Source of the DNA: Actinomadura oligospora ATCC 43269
GTDB lineage: Bacteria > Actinomycetota > Actinomycetes > Streptosporangiales > Streptosporangiaceae
DNA length: 64,000 nt
Assembly (NCBI RefSeq): GCF_000518265.1
Contig: NZ_JADG01000017.1
Coordinates: 124,001 to 188,000, forward strand
Reading direction: 5' to 3'
Shown: positions 50,030 to 60,511 of the stretch, piece by piece
Numbering within the stretch: the stretch's first letter is position 1
How the letters are laid out: each line of letters starts with the position of its first letter
Program-made: the position numbers and the translations under genes
The notes under the pieces: generated by a model
What the model was told of the DNA's origin: nothing
What the model saw: the letters and a program-made list of their open reading frames with translations, nothing else
Database searches by the model: none

Positions 50030-50932
50030 TCAGACGGGCAGTTCGTCGCCCTCGGCCGGGTAGGACGACTGCGCGCCCTCCCCCCGCACCGCCGCCGCGC
50101 CCACCCGGACCGCGAACCGCGCCGCCGACTCCAGGCCGTCGCCGCGCGCGAGCCGCAGGCAGAGGGCCGCGGTGAAGGCGTCCCCGGCGCCGGTGGTGTC
50201 CAGCGCCACGACCTTCGGCGACTCGACGGACCGGACGCCGTCGCGGGTGGCGACGAGCGCGCCGTCCTCGCCGAGGGTGATCACGACCGACCTCGGCCCG
50301 AGGTCCAGCAGGCAGGTCGCCAGCGTGGCCGGGTCGTCGGACGGGTCGTGGTCGGGCAGCAGGAACGCCGCCTCGTGCTCGTTGACCACCAGCGGGTCGC
50401 AGAGCGCGAGCAGGTCGGACGGGATCGACGCGGCGGGCGACAGGTTCAGCACCACGCGCGCCCCGGCGTCCGCCGCCGTGCGGGCGGCCGCCGCGACGGT
50501 CGGCTGCGGGATCTCCAGCTGCAGCGACACCACCGCCGCGCCCGAGATCAGCTCCCGGGCGGACAGGACGTCGTGCTTGGTGAGCCGGCCGTTCGCGCCG
50601 GGCGACACGATGATGCTGTTGTCGCCGTCCGGGCCGACCGTGATCAGCGCGACCCCGGACGGCCCCTCGGCGACCAGCAGGTGCGACACGTCCACCCCGG
50701 CGGCGCCGAGCGACTCGCGCAGCAGCGCGCCGTTGCCGTCGTCGCCGGTGCGGGCCAGGATGCCGACCCGGCCGCCGAGCCGTCCGGCGGCCACGGCCTG
50801 GTTGGCGCCCTTGCCGCCGGGCAGCGTGGCGAGGTCGGAGCCGAGCACCGTCTCCCCCGGTCCGGGCCGCCGGTCGACCCGGACGACCAGGTCGGCGTTC
50901 ACCGACCCCACCACGACCACCTCGTGCGCCAT
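50030..50932 (-). CDS. rbsK: Ribokinase
   Basis: A 300-aa PfkB-family kinase: VVVGSVNADLVVRVDRRPGP with the ribose-binding N-A-D, GGKGANQAVAAGRLGG, and the catalytic loop ALDTTGAGDAFTAALCLRLA with the anion hole and base Asp. It phosphorylates D-ribose to ribose 5-phosphate, after uptake by the transporter encoded upstream. Fourth and last gene of the lacI-rbsA-rbsCB-rbsK operon, 28 bp after rbsCB. A strong hairpin lies 17 bp past its stop. Confidence 0.93.
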   Translation of the reverse strand: MAHEVVVVGSVNADLVVRVDRRPGPGETVLGSDLATLPGGKGANQAVAAGRLGGRVGILARTGDDGNGALLRESLGAAGVDVSHLLVAEGPSGVALITVGPDGDNSIIVSPGANGRLTKHDVLSARELISGAAVVSLQLEIPQPTVAAAARTAADAGARVVLNLSPAASIPSDLLALCDPLVVNEHEAAFLLPDHDPSDDPATLATCLLDLGPRSVVITLGEDGALVATRDGVRSVESPKVVALDTTGAGDAFTAALCLRLARGDGLESAARFAVRVGAAAVRGEGAQSSYPAEGDELPV

Positions 50933-50960
50933 CCGCTTCTCCCCCTCTTCAGCCGCCGCC

Positions 50961-52912
50961 TCAGCCCGCGAACTGGTCGGCGTTCTCGCGGGTCGCGACC
51001 TTCACCGGCACCGCGTTCGTCGCGTCGATCTTCTCACCCTGGGCCGCCTTGATCGCGCTCTGCACCGCCATCTGGCCGAGCAGCCGGGGCTGCTGGGCGA
51101 CGGTCGCGAACAGCGTGCCCGCCTTGACCGCCTTGACGCCGTCCGGGGTGCCGTCGAAGCCGACGACCTTGACCTGCGAGCCGGCCTTCTTGCCGAGCGC
51201 CTTGATCGCGCCGAGCGCCATCTCGTCGTTCTCGGCGAACACGCCCTTCACGTCGGGGTTCGACTGGAGCAGGTTGGTCATGACGTCCAGGCCCTTGGTC
51301 CGGTCGAAGTCCGCGGGCTGCTTGGCCACGACCTGGATGCCGGGGTACTGCTTGATGCCCTCCAGGAAGCCCTGGCCGCGCTCGCGGGAGGCCGAGGTGC
51401 CCGGCTGGCCCTGGATGATCACGATCTTGCCCTGGCCGCCGAGCGACCCGGCGAGGGTCTTGGCCGCGTCCTTGCCGCCCGCCACGTTGTCGGACGCCAC
51501 GAACTGGGCCAGCTTCGCGCCGTTCACGGTGCGGTCGGCGGCGACCACCGGGATGCCGGACCGGTTGGCGGCCTGGACCGCGGGCGCGGCGGCGTCGGAG
51601 TCGACCGGGTTGATCACGATCGCCTTCATGCCCTGGCTGCTGTAGTTCTGCACCTGGTTGACCTGCTGGGACGCGTCGTTCTGGGCGTCCTGGACGGTCA
51701 GCGTGACGCCCTGCTTCTTCGCCTCCGCCTGCGCTCCGTCCCGGAACTGGACGAAGAACGGGTTGTTCAGCGTGGAGACCGACAGGCCGATCTTGATGTT
51801 CTTGTGCGCGCCGCCCGCGACGCCGCCCGATCCGCCGGACTTGTCGCCGGTGGAGGCGACGCCGACCGCGATCGCGACGACCGCCGCGAGGGCGACGGCC
51901 GCGCCGGCCCACGCCTGCCGGGACGACAGCCGCAGCCCCTTGCGCCGGACGGTGTCCAGCAGGACGGCGAGGGCGATCACGACGCCGATCACGACCTGCT
52001 GCCAGAAGGCCGTCACCGACAGGAGGTTGAGGCCGTTGCGCAGGACAGCGAGGATCAGCGCGCCGACCAGGGTGCCGAACGCGCGGCCCTTGCCGCCCGC
52101 GAGGCTCGCGCCGCCGATGACGACGGCCGCGATGGCGTCCAGCTCGTAGCCGTTGGCGGCCTGCGGCTGCGCCGAGGCGAGCCGGGAGGCCAGCACGACG
52201 CCGGCGACGGCCGCGAACGCGCCGGACAGGGCGTAGGTGGCGAGCTTCTGCCGGTCCACCCGGATGCCGGACAGCCGGGCGGCCTCCTCGTTGCCGCCGA
52301 TCGCGTACATCGCGCGGCCGGAGTAGGTGCGGGCCAGGACCAGGGCGGTGATCCCGCCCATCGCGAGCATCACCAGGACGGGCACCGGCAGGTACTTGCC
52401 GATGGTGTCGCCGAGGTGGGTGACCGCGGACGGCAGCGGGATCGGGCTGCCGTCGGAGATCACCAGCGCCAGGCCGCGCGCCACGCCGAGCATCGCGAGC
52501 GTCGCGATGAACGGCGGCAGCTTCCCGTAGGTGATGAGCAGGCCGTTGACCAGCCCGGCGGCGATGCCGACGAGCACGGCCAGGACCAGCGCTATGGGCC
52601 ACGGCACGCCGTGGCCGGTGGCCGTCCAGGCGAGCACGACCGCCGACAGCGCGGCGACCGCGCCGACCGACAGGTCGATGCCGCCGGTGACGATGACGAA
52701 GGTGACACCGAACGCGAGGATGGCGGTCACGGCCGCCTGGACGCCGACGTTCAGCAGGTTGGTGACGGTGAGGAAGTCACTGGACATCAGCGCCAGGACG
52801 ATCACCAGGACGACCAGCCCGGCCAGCGCCCCGTTCTCCCCGAGGAATCGCCGGGCGATGCTCGCCGCGCCCGCTCCGTTGCTCTGCCGCGTCTCACGCG
52901 GTGTGGTGGTGC

Positions 52913-52916
<4 letters not shown>
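50961..52916 (-). CDS. rbsCB: Ribose ABC permease fused to its periplasmic-type binding protein
   Basis: A 651-aa fusion. Residues 1-335 are an RbsC-type permease with 8-10 helices (GGIDLSVGAVAALSAVVLAW and the EAA-like GGNEEAARLSGIRVDRQKLA). An extra transmembrane helix (about 340-360, GAAVALAAVVAIAVGVASTG) crosses to the outside. A Gly/Ser linker (DKSGGSGGVAGGAHK) leads to an RbsB-type sugar-binding protein (about 375-651; IGLSVSTLNNPFFVQFRDGA, VQDAQNDASQQVNQVQN, VNPVDSDAAAPAVQAA). In E. coli these are separate. The binding protein would be tethered at the outer face in place of a lipid anchor. Start overlaps rbsA by 4 bp. Confidence 0.93.
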
Positions 52917-54432
<1,516 letters not shown>

Positions 54433-54436
<4 letters not shown>

Positions 54437-55488
54437 GCCGGAACGCTCCCTTCGTTGTGCCTTCCGCCCCGCGGGTTCTCACGGGGTTCCCCGCAGGACC
54501 CGCGGACGACCAGTCGCGCCCGCAGCGTCACCGTCTCGACCTCACGCCCGGCCACGCGCTCGGTGAGCGCGCGCACGGCGCGCCTTCCGAGCTCCTGGAC
54601 GGGCTGGGCGATCGCGGTCAGCGGCGGGTCGAGATGGATGAACCAGGGGACGTCGTCATAGGAGGCGAGCGCGATGTCCCCCGGGATGGACAGCCCGCGC
54701 GCGTGGATCTCGTCCAGCGCGCCGAGGGCCATCAGGTTGTCCCCGGCGACCACGGCGTCGGGGGGGTCGGGAAGGTCGAGCAGCCGGGCGAGGGCGGCGC
54801 GGCCGCTGGCCGCCTGGAAGTCGCCCTCCTCCAGGTACTCGGGCCGGACCGGCAGGCCGCGGCGCGCCAGGGCGCACGCGAACGCGTCGGTGCGCTCGCG
54901 GCCGGTCGACAGGATCGCCGGGCCGGACACGAACGCCGGACGGCGGCGGCCCAGCGCGAGCAGGTGCCCGACCAGCTCGTCGATCGCGTCCGCGCCGTCC
55001 GCCCGGACGGTCGGGACGTCGAGACCGTGCAGCGTGCGGTCGAGGAAGACGACCGGGGTGCCGGACTCGACGGTGTCGCGGACCAGCGGCGTCAGCTCGG
55101 CGGTGGGGCACAGCAGCAGGCCGTCGACGCGGCGCTCCAGCAGCGTCCGGACGTAGTCGTCCTGGCGGCCCGGCCGCTCGTCGGCGTTGCCGATCACGAC
55201 CGCGTACCCGGCGATGCGCGCCTCGTCCTCGACGGCGCGCGCCAGCTCGGTGAAGAACGGGTTGAGGATGTCGCCGATGACCAGCCCGATCGTGCCGGTC
55301 GCGTCGGTGCGCAGCGAGCGCGCGACCGCGTTGCGCCGGTACCCGAGCCGCTCGACCGCCGCCAGCACGCGGGCACGGTTGGACTCCGACACGGTCGCGC
55401 TGTCGTTCAGCACGCGCGAGACCGTGGCGACCGACACGCCCGCCAGCTTCGCCACGTCCTTGACGCTGGCCCTGCCCTGGACGGCCAT
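54433..55488 (-). CDS. rbsR: LacI-family repressor of the ribose operon
   Basis: A 351-aa protein from the ATG at 55488 (GAGGGGG upstream). LacI HTH at about 8-28 (SVKDVAKLAGVSVATVSRVL), hinge helix region RRNAVARSLRTDATGTIGLV, then a periplasmic-binding-like effector domain related to ribose-type regulators (NPFFTELARAVEDEARIAGY, RVDGLLLCPTAE, GRRRPAFVSGPA, VAGDNLMALGALDEI, ASYDDVPWFIHLDPPLTAIA). Directly upstream are two LacI operators. It heads the operon, so it is autoregulated. Upstream in-frame residues before the chosen start pass through the operators and are not real. Confidence 0.92.
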
Positions 55489-55513
55489 GTCCGCACCCCC
55501 TCTCGGGAACCGG

Positions 55514-55555
55514 TGGTGTAATCGTTTACATCCGCTCGTGTAAACGATTACACCA
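55514..55555. promoter_or_regulatory. Double LacI-type operator
   Basis: TGGTGTAATCGTTTACA (55514-55530) and TGTAAACGATTACACCA (55539-55555) are perfect 17-bp inverted arms. Each arm contains a nearly palindromic 14-bp LacI-type operator, TGTAATCGTTTACA and TGTAAACGATTACA. Their centres lie 22 bp apart, two helical turns, so two repressor dimers would bind the same face. Site is 25 bp upstream of the repressor start. Confidence 0.92.
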
Positions 55556-55777
55556 TCACCCTCATTCCCGCAAAACGCAGGGAGATCAGGAGCCGCCCAG
55601 GTCACCGCCGTCGCGCCCTGGGCACGCGGCCGCGGCGTTCGGCCACGGGGGGTGCGGCGGAACTCCGGACAAACGGGATGATGATCACTCTGTCCGGTGC
55701 GGACCCCGGTCACCACCCCCACCTGGCCGGTCGTGGGACCCGGGACCCCACCGAGCGACCCCCGAAAGGAACGACCC

Positions 55778-57187
55778 ATGCGAATCGCGATCATCGGAGC
55801 GGGCCCCGCCGCCGTCGGCCTGGTCGACACCCTCGCGCGCTCCGGCGCGGACGGCGCCGCGCCCGATGTCGTGGTGTTCGACCCGTCCCCGCACTCCTGG
55901 CGGGGACGGCCCTACGCACCCGACCTGGACAGCGTGCTCGTGAACGTCCCGCCCGCGATCATGTCGGTGCGGCACGGTGACCGGGAGCACTACGCCTCCT
56001 GGCTCGGCGAGCGCGGCGCGGCTCATCTCGACCCCCTGCTGGGCGCGCCGCTCGTCCCGCGCGCCCTGTACGGCGAGTACCTGGAGCAGACGGCCGAGAA
56101 GGCGATGGCCGCCGGGAACGTTCGGCTGGTGCGGGCGCGGGTCGTCGCCGTGACCGGAGACCTGCGGATCCGCACCGAGGACGGCCGTGAGCACGAGGCC
56201 GACCGGCTCGTGCTCTGCGTCGGCTCCGGCACCCCGGCCGACCTCCACGGCCTGGACGGGACGCCCGGGTACGTCACCGACCCCTATCCCCTGGCGCGCA
56301 CCCTGGCGGACGTGCGGCCGGAGGCGTCCGTCGCGATCATCGGCAGCAGGCTCACCGCCGTGGACGTGGCCGTGTCGCTCGCCGCGCGCGGCCACGCGGG
56401 CCCGATCTCGCTGGTGTCGCGAGGCGGGATGCTCCCGCACGTCTGGCTGCGCCCGGACGACCACCGGCCCACGCGCCTCACCGTCGAGGCGGTCGAGGCG
56501 CTCGGCGCGGACGTGACCCTCGCGAGCCTCCGCGACCTGCTGCGCGCCGAGCTGGACGGCCTCGGCGAGGACATCGGCGACCTGGAGGCCGACCTGCGCG
56601 CCGCCGCGACCGAGGCCCCGGCCGCCCGGCTGCGCCGCCAGATCGAGACGGTGGGCACCCACTCGCAGGCGCGGCGGCTGCTCCAGGACGCCTGCCACGG
56701 CGTCATGGCGTCCGCCTGGCCGCTGCTGCCCGAGGCGGACCGGGCGACGCTGCGGCGGCACGCCCGGCTGGCGGTGTCACTGGCGTCCCCGATGGTCCCT
56801 GTGAACGCCGTGCGCATGCTGGCGCTCTACGACTCCGGTCAGCTGGACTCGCTGGCGGACGTCCGGTCCGTCCGGTCCGTCCGGTCCGTCCGGGCCTCGG
56901 AGGGGGGCTTCATAATCGAGACCGGCGGAGGGACGCGCCACGCGGACGTGGTCGTGAACGCCGTGAACCCGCCGCCCGGGTCCGTCCCGCGGGCCGCCGC
57001 CGAGCTGGTCGGCACGCTGCTGAGGGAGGGGCTCGCGGCGCGTCATCCGGACGGCGGGATCCTGCCGTCCGACCCGCGCGTCCACGTCGTCGGCGACCTG
57101 CACGGCGGCCGTCCGTTCCTGACGGGCGGCATCCCCGACGTCGTCGGCGCGGCGGCGCGGACCGCCCGAGCCCTCACGCGAGCGTGA
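55778..57187 (+). CDS. FAD/NAD(P)-binding oxidoreductase, FAD-NAD(P)-binding_9 type
   Basis: A 469-aa flavoprotein from the ATG at 55778 with AAAGGA upstream. N-terminal Rossmann GAGPAAVGLVDTLARSG (FAD), second dinucleotide fold at about 175-220 (VAIIGSRLTAVDVAVSLAA), and the family stretch FDPSPHSWRGRPYAPD and MSVRHGDREHYASWL. This group resembles ornithine/lysine N-monooxygenases and PF13454 proteins in siderophore-like or amine modification; substrate unknown. An in-frame VRSVRSVRSVR repeat lies near residue 362. Divergent from rbsR, about 290 bp between starts, but probably not under its operator, which sits far from this start. Confidence 0.85.
   Translation: MRIAIIGAGPAAVGLVDTLARSGADGAAPDVVVFDPSPHSWRGRPYAPDLDSVLVNVPPAIMSVRHGDREHYASWLGERGAAHLDPLLGAPLVPRALYGEYLEQTAEKAMAAGNVRLVRARVVAVTGDLRIRTEDGREHEADRLVLCVGSGTPADLHGLDGTPGYVTDPYPLARTLADVRPEASVAIIGSRLTAVDVAVSLAARGHAGPISLVSRGGMLPHVWLRPDDHRPTRLTVEAVEALGADVTLASLRDLLRAELDGLGEDIGDLEADLRAAATEAPAARLRRQIETVGTHSQARRLLQDACHGVMASAWPLLPEADRATLRRHARLAVSLASPMVPVNAVRMLALYDSGQLDSLADVRSVRSVRSVRASEGGFIIETGGGTRHADVVVNAVNPPPGSVPRAAAELVGTLLREGLAARHPDGGILPSDPRVHVVGDLHGGRPFLTGGIPDVVGAAARTARALTRA
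56861..56892 (+). repeat. In-frame 9-bp microsatellite
   Basis: GTCCGGTCC is repeated three times followed by GTCCG, coding Val-Arg-Ser three times within the flavoprotein. Copy number can change without a frameshift. Confidence 0.9.
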
Positions 57188-57190
57188 GGG
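57171..57190. terminator. Hairpin across the flavoprotein stop codon
   Basis: CCCTCACGC (57171-57179) and GCGTGAGGG (57182-57190) form a perfect stem whose right arm contains the TGA stop (57185-57187). It lies between convergent genes and can end both transcripts. Confidence 0.65.
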
Positions 57191-57217
57191 TGCTCGTGAG
57201 CGAGGCCGCCCGGGCGC

Positions 57218-57430
57218 TCAGGCGGGCGTGAGGGAGGCCAGGTCGACGAGCTCGGCGAGATCCTCGACGGTCGTGTACCAGCCTCGGCCTACCGGCTGCC
57301 CCGCGCGGGTGACCAGGAAGGCCGAGGTGGCGTCGGCGGGGACGCCCGCGAAGTCGGCCCAGGCGCGGTGCGAGCCGTCCAGCGGGACGGCCGTGACGCG
57401 CAGGCCGTCCGGGCCCGTCCAGACTTTCAT
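57218..57430 (-). CDS. Conserved small actinobacterial protein, unknown function
   Basis: A 70-aa protein from the ATG at 57430: MKVWTGPDGLRVTAVPLDGS, TSAFLVTRAGQPVGRGWYTT, VEDLAELVDLASLTPA. It matches small actinobacterial proteins of the same length and pattern (M-x-V-W ... L-R-V-T-x-V-P-L-D-G ... V-x-x-L-x-x-x-V-D-L-A) often seen beside unrelated genes. No membrane segment or cysteine; a small alpha/beta fold is likely. An upstream start at 57457 is possible (MCPVCSVGC) but less family-like. Confidence 0.7.
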   Translation of the reverse strand: MKVWTGPDGLRVTAVPLDGSHRAWADFAGVPADATSAFLVTRAGQPVGRGWYTTVEDLAELVDLASLTPA

Positions 57431-57531
57431 GCACCCAACGCTACAGACCGGACACACTGTGTGACATTCCGGGGTCTTGACCGGGCGGCCCGGGCGGTCA
57501 ATGATCGGCGGATCCCCTCGGGAGGTGCTCC

Positions 57532-58149
57532 ATGGCGGGTTCTGAGGCGCGTGTGGCGACGGCGTCCGACAGCGATCGGATCGCGGCAGTCCTCGCGCGC
57601 GCGTTCGAGGACGACCCGGTGTGGAGCTGGATACTGCCGGACGAGTCGTCCCGGCCCCGGCGGCTGGAAGCGGCCTTCGCCACCCTGTTCCGCGCCGTCC
57701 ATCTCGGGCACGGGGCGAGCGAGCACACCGGCCGGTTCGACGACATCGAGTCGTCCGCGCTGTGGGATCCGCCTGGTGCCTGGCGGATGCCGATATCGGC
57801 GCAGGCGCGCCAGGCCGTTCCGCTCATGCGCGCGTTCGGGACGCGCCTGCCGACCGCCCTGCGGGCCCTCGGACGTGTCGAGAGCCACCATCCGAAGGAA
57901 CCGCACTGGTATCTGGCGTTCCTCGGCACCGACCCGAAGGCGCAGGGCCACGGCCTGGGGACGACCCTCATGCGCTCGCGGCTGGAGCGGTGCGACGAGG
58001 CCCGGACGCCCGCCTACCTGGAGTCGTCCAAGGAGAGCAACGTCCCGTACTACGAGAAGTTCGGGTTCAGGGTGACCAGGGAGCTGCGGCTCCCCGGGGA
58101 CGGGGCCCCGCCCGTGTGGCTGATGTGGCGGGACCCCGAAGCGGGCTGA
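57532..58149 (+). CDS. GNAT-family N-acetyltransferase
   Basis: A 205-aa acetyltransferase with GGAGGT before the ATG. RVATASDSDRIAAVLARAF is the N-terminal strand-helix; HWYLAFLGTDPKAQGHGLGT carries motif A, the Q/R-x-x-G-x-G/A acetyl-CoA loop (here AQGHGLGTTL); YLESSKESNVPYYEKFGFRV is the C-terminal motif. It acetylates an amine of an unknown small molecule. Ends 8 bp from the convergent glycerophosphodiesterase stop. Confidence 0.9.
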   Translation: MAGSEARVATASDSDRIAAVLARAFEDDPVWSWILPDESSRPRRLEAAFATLFRAVHLGHGASEHTGRFDDIESSALWDPPGAWRMPISAQARQAVPLMRAFGTRLPTALRALGRVESHHPKEPHWYLAFLGTDPKAQGHGLGTTLMRSRLERCDEARTPAYLESSKESNVPYYEKFGFRVTRELRLPGDGAPPVWLMWRDPEAG

Positions 58150-58157
58150 CCCGAGGG

Positions 58158-59306
58158 TCAGGAGCGCTCGCCCAGGAAGTCCTGGCGGGCGCGGAAGGCG
58201 GTGTCGGAGTTGTCGGTGAACATGCCGTCGATGCCCGCCTTGAAGTACGCGTCGTACTCCTTGAAGCTCTGCCCGTAGTCGCCGAGGGGCGTCCCGTTGC
58301 GCAGGTCGGTCGGCAGGTACTTGTTCTCGTTCCGGAAGGTGTACGGGACGACCTTGAGACCGGCCTGGTGCGCGTCCCTGACCAGCGGCCCGGGGGTGCC
58401 GAGCGAGCCGTCCGCCTTCGGCGGGACGACCATGGCCTTCTCCGGCCCGATCCAGTCGGCGTAGGTCCGGACGGTCTTCAGGCCCGCGGGCTCGGCCATC
58501 TCCGCGAAGGTCGGCCCCTGGCCGGTCGCGACCGTGTCGTACGGCGAGCCGCTGGCCGACATGCACTGCAGGACGGTCACGTGCGGCAGCGCCTTGTGCA
58601 GGATCCGCAGGCTGGACGGCTCGAAGGACTGGACGACCGTCCGCCCGCCCTTGTCGAAGCCGTTCCGCCGGATCGTGGCGGCGACGGTGTTCTCCAGCGG
58701 CAGCCCGATCGAGCGGAAGTAGGTCGGGTGCTTGGTCTCCGGGACGATCCCGATCTTGCGGTGGTACTCGCGGGTGAACCGCTTGGCCAGGTCGATGACC
58801 TCCTGGAGGGTCAGCACCTGGTAGCGGCCGTTGTAGAGGGTGTTGTGCTGCCGGATGTCGGGCAGCCGCTCGACCGCGCGGAGCGTCTTGATCTCGGCGA
58901 GCGTGAAGTCCTCGGTGAACCAGTCCGTGATCTTCGTGCCGTCCACGGTCTTGGTGGTCCTGCGGCTCGCGAACTCCGGGTGGGACGCGACGTCGGTCGT
59001 CCCGCCGATCTCGTTCTCGTGCCGGACGACCAGCTGGCCGTCCTTGGTGGCGACCAGGTCGGGTTCGATGAAGTCCGCGCCCATCCGCACGGCCAGCTCG
59101 TAGGAGCCCTCCGTGTGCTCGGGGCGGTACCCGGACGCGCCCCGGTGCCCGATGATCAGCGGCCCGCGGGCGACGGTCATGGCGGGCTCGGCCTGCGCGG
59201 ACGGGGCGGCCGAGGGCGAGGCGGCGGGCAGGGTGGTGGCCGCGAGGGCGGCGACCGGCACCAGCACGGCCGCGGCCGCCGCGAGGGCTCGGGCTCGACG
59301 GATCAT
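58158..59306 (-). CDS. glpQ: Secreted glycerophosphodiester phosphodiesterase
   Basis: A 382-aa precursor from the ATG at 59306. Signal peptide MIRRARALAAAAAVLVPVAA, cleavage near SAQA. The GDPD TIM barrel opens IIGHRGASGYRPEHTEGSYE with the catalytic His and Arg, then GADFIEPDLVATKDGQLVVRHE (metal Glu, Asp and second His), GIVPETKHPTYF with the third metal Glu, VQSFEPSSL and GIDGMFTDNSDTAFRARQDF. It splits glycerophosphodiesters into glycerol 3-phosphate and an alcohol outside the cell, a phosphate- and carbon-scavenging role, or cleaves teichoic acid. Confidence 0.93.
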   Translation of the reverse strand: MIRRARALAAAAAVLVPVAALAATTLPAASPSAAPSAQAEPAMTVARGPLIIGHRGASGYRPEHTEGSYELAVRMGADFIEPDLVATKDGQLVVRHENEIGGTTDVASHPEFASRRTTKTVDGTKITDWFTEDFTLAEIKTLRAVERLPDIRQHNTLYNGRYQVLTLQEVIDLAKRFTREYHRKIGIVPETKHPTYFRSIGLPLENTVAATIRRNGFDKGGRTVVQSFEPSSLRILHKALPHVTVLQCMSASGSPYDTVATGQGPTFAEMAEPAGLKTVRTYADWIGPEKAMVVPPKADGSLGTPGPLVRDAHQAGLKVVPYTFRNENKYLPTDLRNGTPLGDYGQSFKEYDAYFKAGIDGMFTDNSDTAFRARQDFLGERS

Positions 59307-59420
59307 CTGTCGGGCTCCCTTTCGTGGGACGAGGTGTGCCCGGAACGTACCGACCTGACGGGGTCCCGGCCGGGAACCCGGCGGTGACGTCCCGGACAAC
59401 CTTGACCGCCCGACAGATGA

Positions 59421-59465
59421 ACGGGCCCGGGGGCACGACCCGGCCGGTCATGCCCCCGAGCCCGT
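59421..59465 (-). terminator. Terminator of the aldo/keto reductase gene
   Basis: ACGGGCCCGGGGGCA (59421-59435) and TGCCCCCGAGCCCGT (59451-59465) pair over 15 bp with a single mismatch and a 15-nt loop, just past the minus-strand stop at 59475. Confidence 0.8.
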
Positions 59466-59474
59466 CCGCTCGTG

Positions 59475-60308
59475 TCAGCCCATCCAGTCGAAGGTGGCCG
59501 GGTCGGGGCCGAGCCGCTGCCCGGTGTCCAGCGCCGCGATCGCGGCCATGTCGGCGTCGCTCAGCTCGAAGTCGAACACGTCGATGTTCTCGGCGATCCG
59601 GGACGGCGTGACCGACTTCGGGATGACGATGTTGCCTAGCTGGATGTGCCACCGCAGGACGACCTGCGCCGCGGTCTTGCCGTGCGCCTTGGCGATGCGG
59701 CCGAGTTCGGGGTCGTCCAGGAGGCCCTTGCCCTGGCCGAGCGGGCTCCACGCCTCGGTGCGGATGTCGTGCTCGGCATGGAACGCGCGCAGCTCCTCCT
59801 GCTGGAAGTTCGGGTGCAGCTCCACCTGGTTCAGGACCGGCTTGACGGAGGTCTCGGCGAACAGCCGCTCCAGCGTGCCGATCGTGAAGTTGGAGACGCC
59901 GATCGCGCGGATCCGGCCGTCCTTGTAGAGCTTCTCGAACGCGCGCCAGGTGTCCACGTACTTGTTGTGCGAGGGCACCGGCCAGTGGATCAGGTACAGG
60001 TCCAGCACGTCCAGGCCGAGTCGTTCCATGCTCACGTCGAACGCGCGCAGCGTGGAGTCGTAGCCGTGGTCGGAGTTGAACAGCTTGGTGGTGACGAACA
60101 GCTCGTCGCGGTCGACGCCCGAGCCGCGCAGCGCGCGCCCGGTGCCCGCCTCGTTCTGGTAGGCGCTGGCCGTGTCGACGCTCCGGTAGCCGTTCTTCAG
60201 CGCGACGGCGACGGCGCTCTCGGCCTCGTCGTCGGCGACCTGCCAGACCCCGAAGCCGAGCTGCGGCATCTCGACGCCGTTGTTGAGCCGCACGTTGGGT
60301 ACGGTCAC
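59475..60308 (-). CDS. Aldo/keto reductase
   Basis: A 277-aa TIM-barrel reductase from the GTG at 60308, preceded by GGGGGG. The catalytic tetrad is visible: Asp45 in VDTASAYQN, Tyr50, Lys75 in VTTKLFNSDH and His108 in YLIHWPVPSHNKY. NADPH loop residues appear in WSPLGQGKGL and IPKSVTPSRIAENIDVFDFE. Of the AKR5-like group with 2,5-diketo-gluconate reductases; acts on aldehydes or ketosugars. AT-rich upstream sequence (GTTAAATACTTT on the minus strand) may be its promoter. No operon partner. Confidence 0.93.
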   Translation of the reverse strand: MTVPNVRLNNGVEMPQLGFGVWQVADDEAESAVAVALKNGYRSVDTASAYQNEAGTGRALRGSGVDRDELFVTTKLFNSDHGYDSTLRAFDVSMERLGLDVLDLYLIHWPVPSHNKYVDTWRAFEKLYKDGRIRAIGVSNFTIGTLERLFAETSVKPVLNQVELHPNFQQEELRAFHAEHDIRTEAWSPLGQGKGLLDDPELGRIAKAHGKTAAQVVLRWHIQLGNIVIPKSVTPSRIAENIDVFDFELSDADMAAIAALDTGQRLGPDPATFDWMG

Positions 60309-60511
60309 GATCCCCCCTTTTCCGAAGCAAAAGTATTTAACGGATTCGCACGTACAGACCTGCACGAACGAGCATCCGTCTCGGTTGTATCCGATCTCTG
60401 GACCATGCCCCGAAAGCGGGCCCCGAAAAGATGTCGGGGTTTCCCACGATGTGACGGACCGGAGCGCGGGGCACGATCGGGGTTACCGCCACCCCGTACA
60501 GGAGCCCCGCC

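Noticed and set aside
57427..60330. 967-codon minus-strand frame
   Set aside because: Arg/Pro/Gly-rich translation antisense or out of frame with the GNAT, glycerophosphodiesterase and aldo/keto reductase genes, which are well supported.
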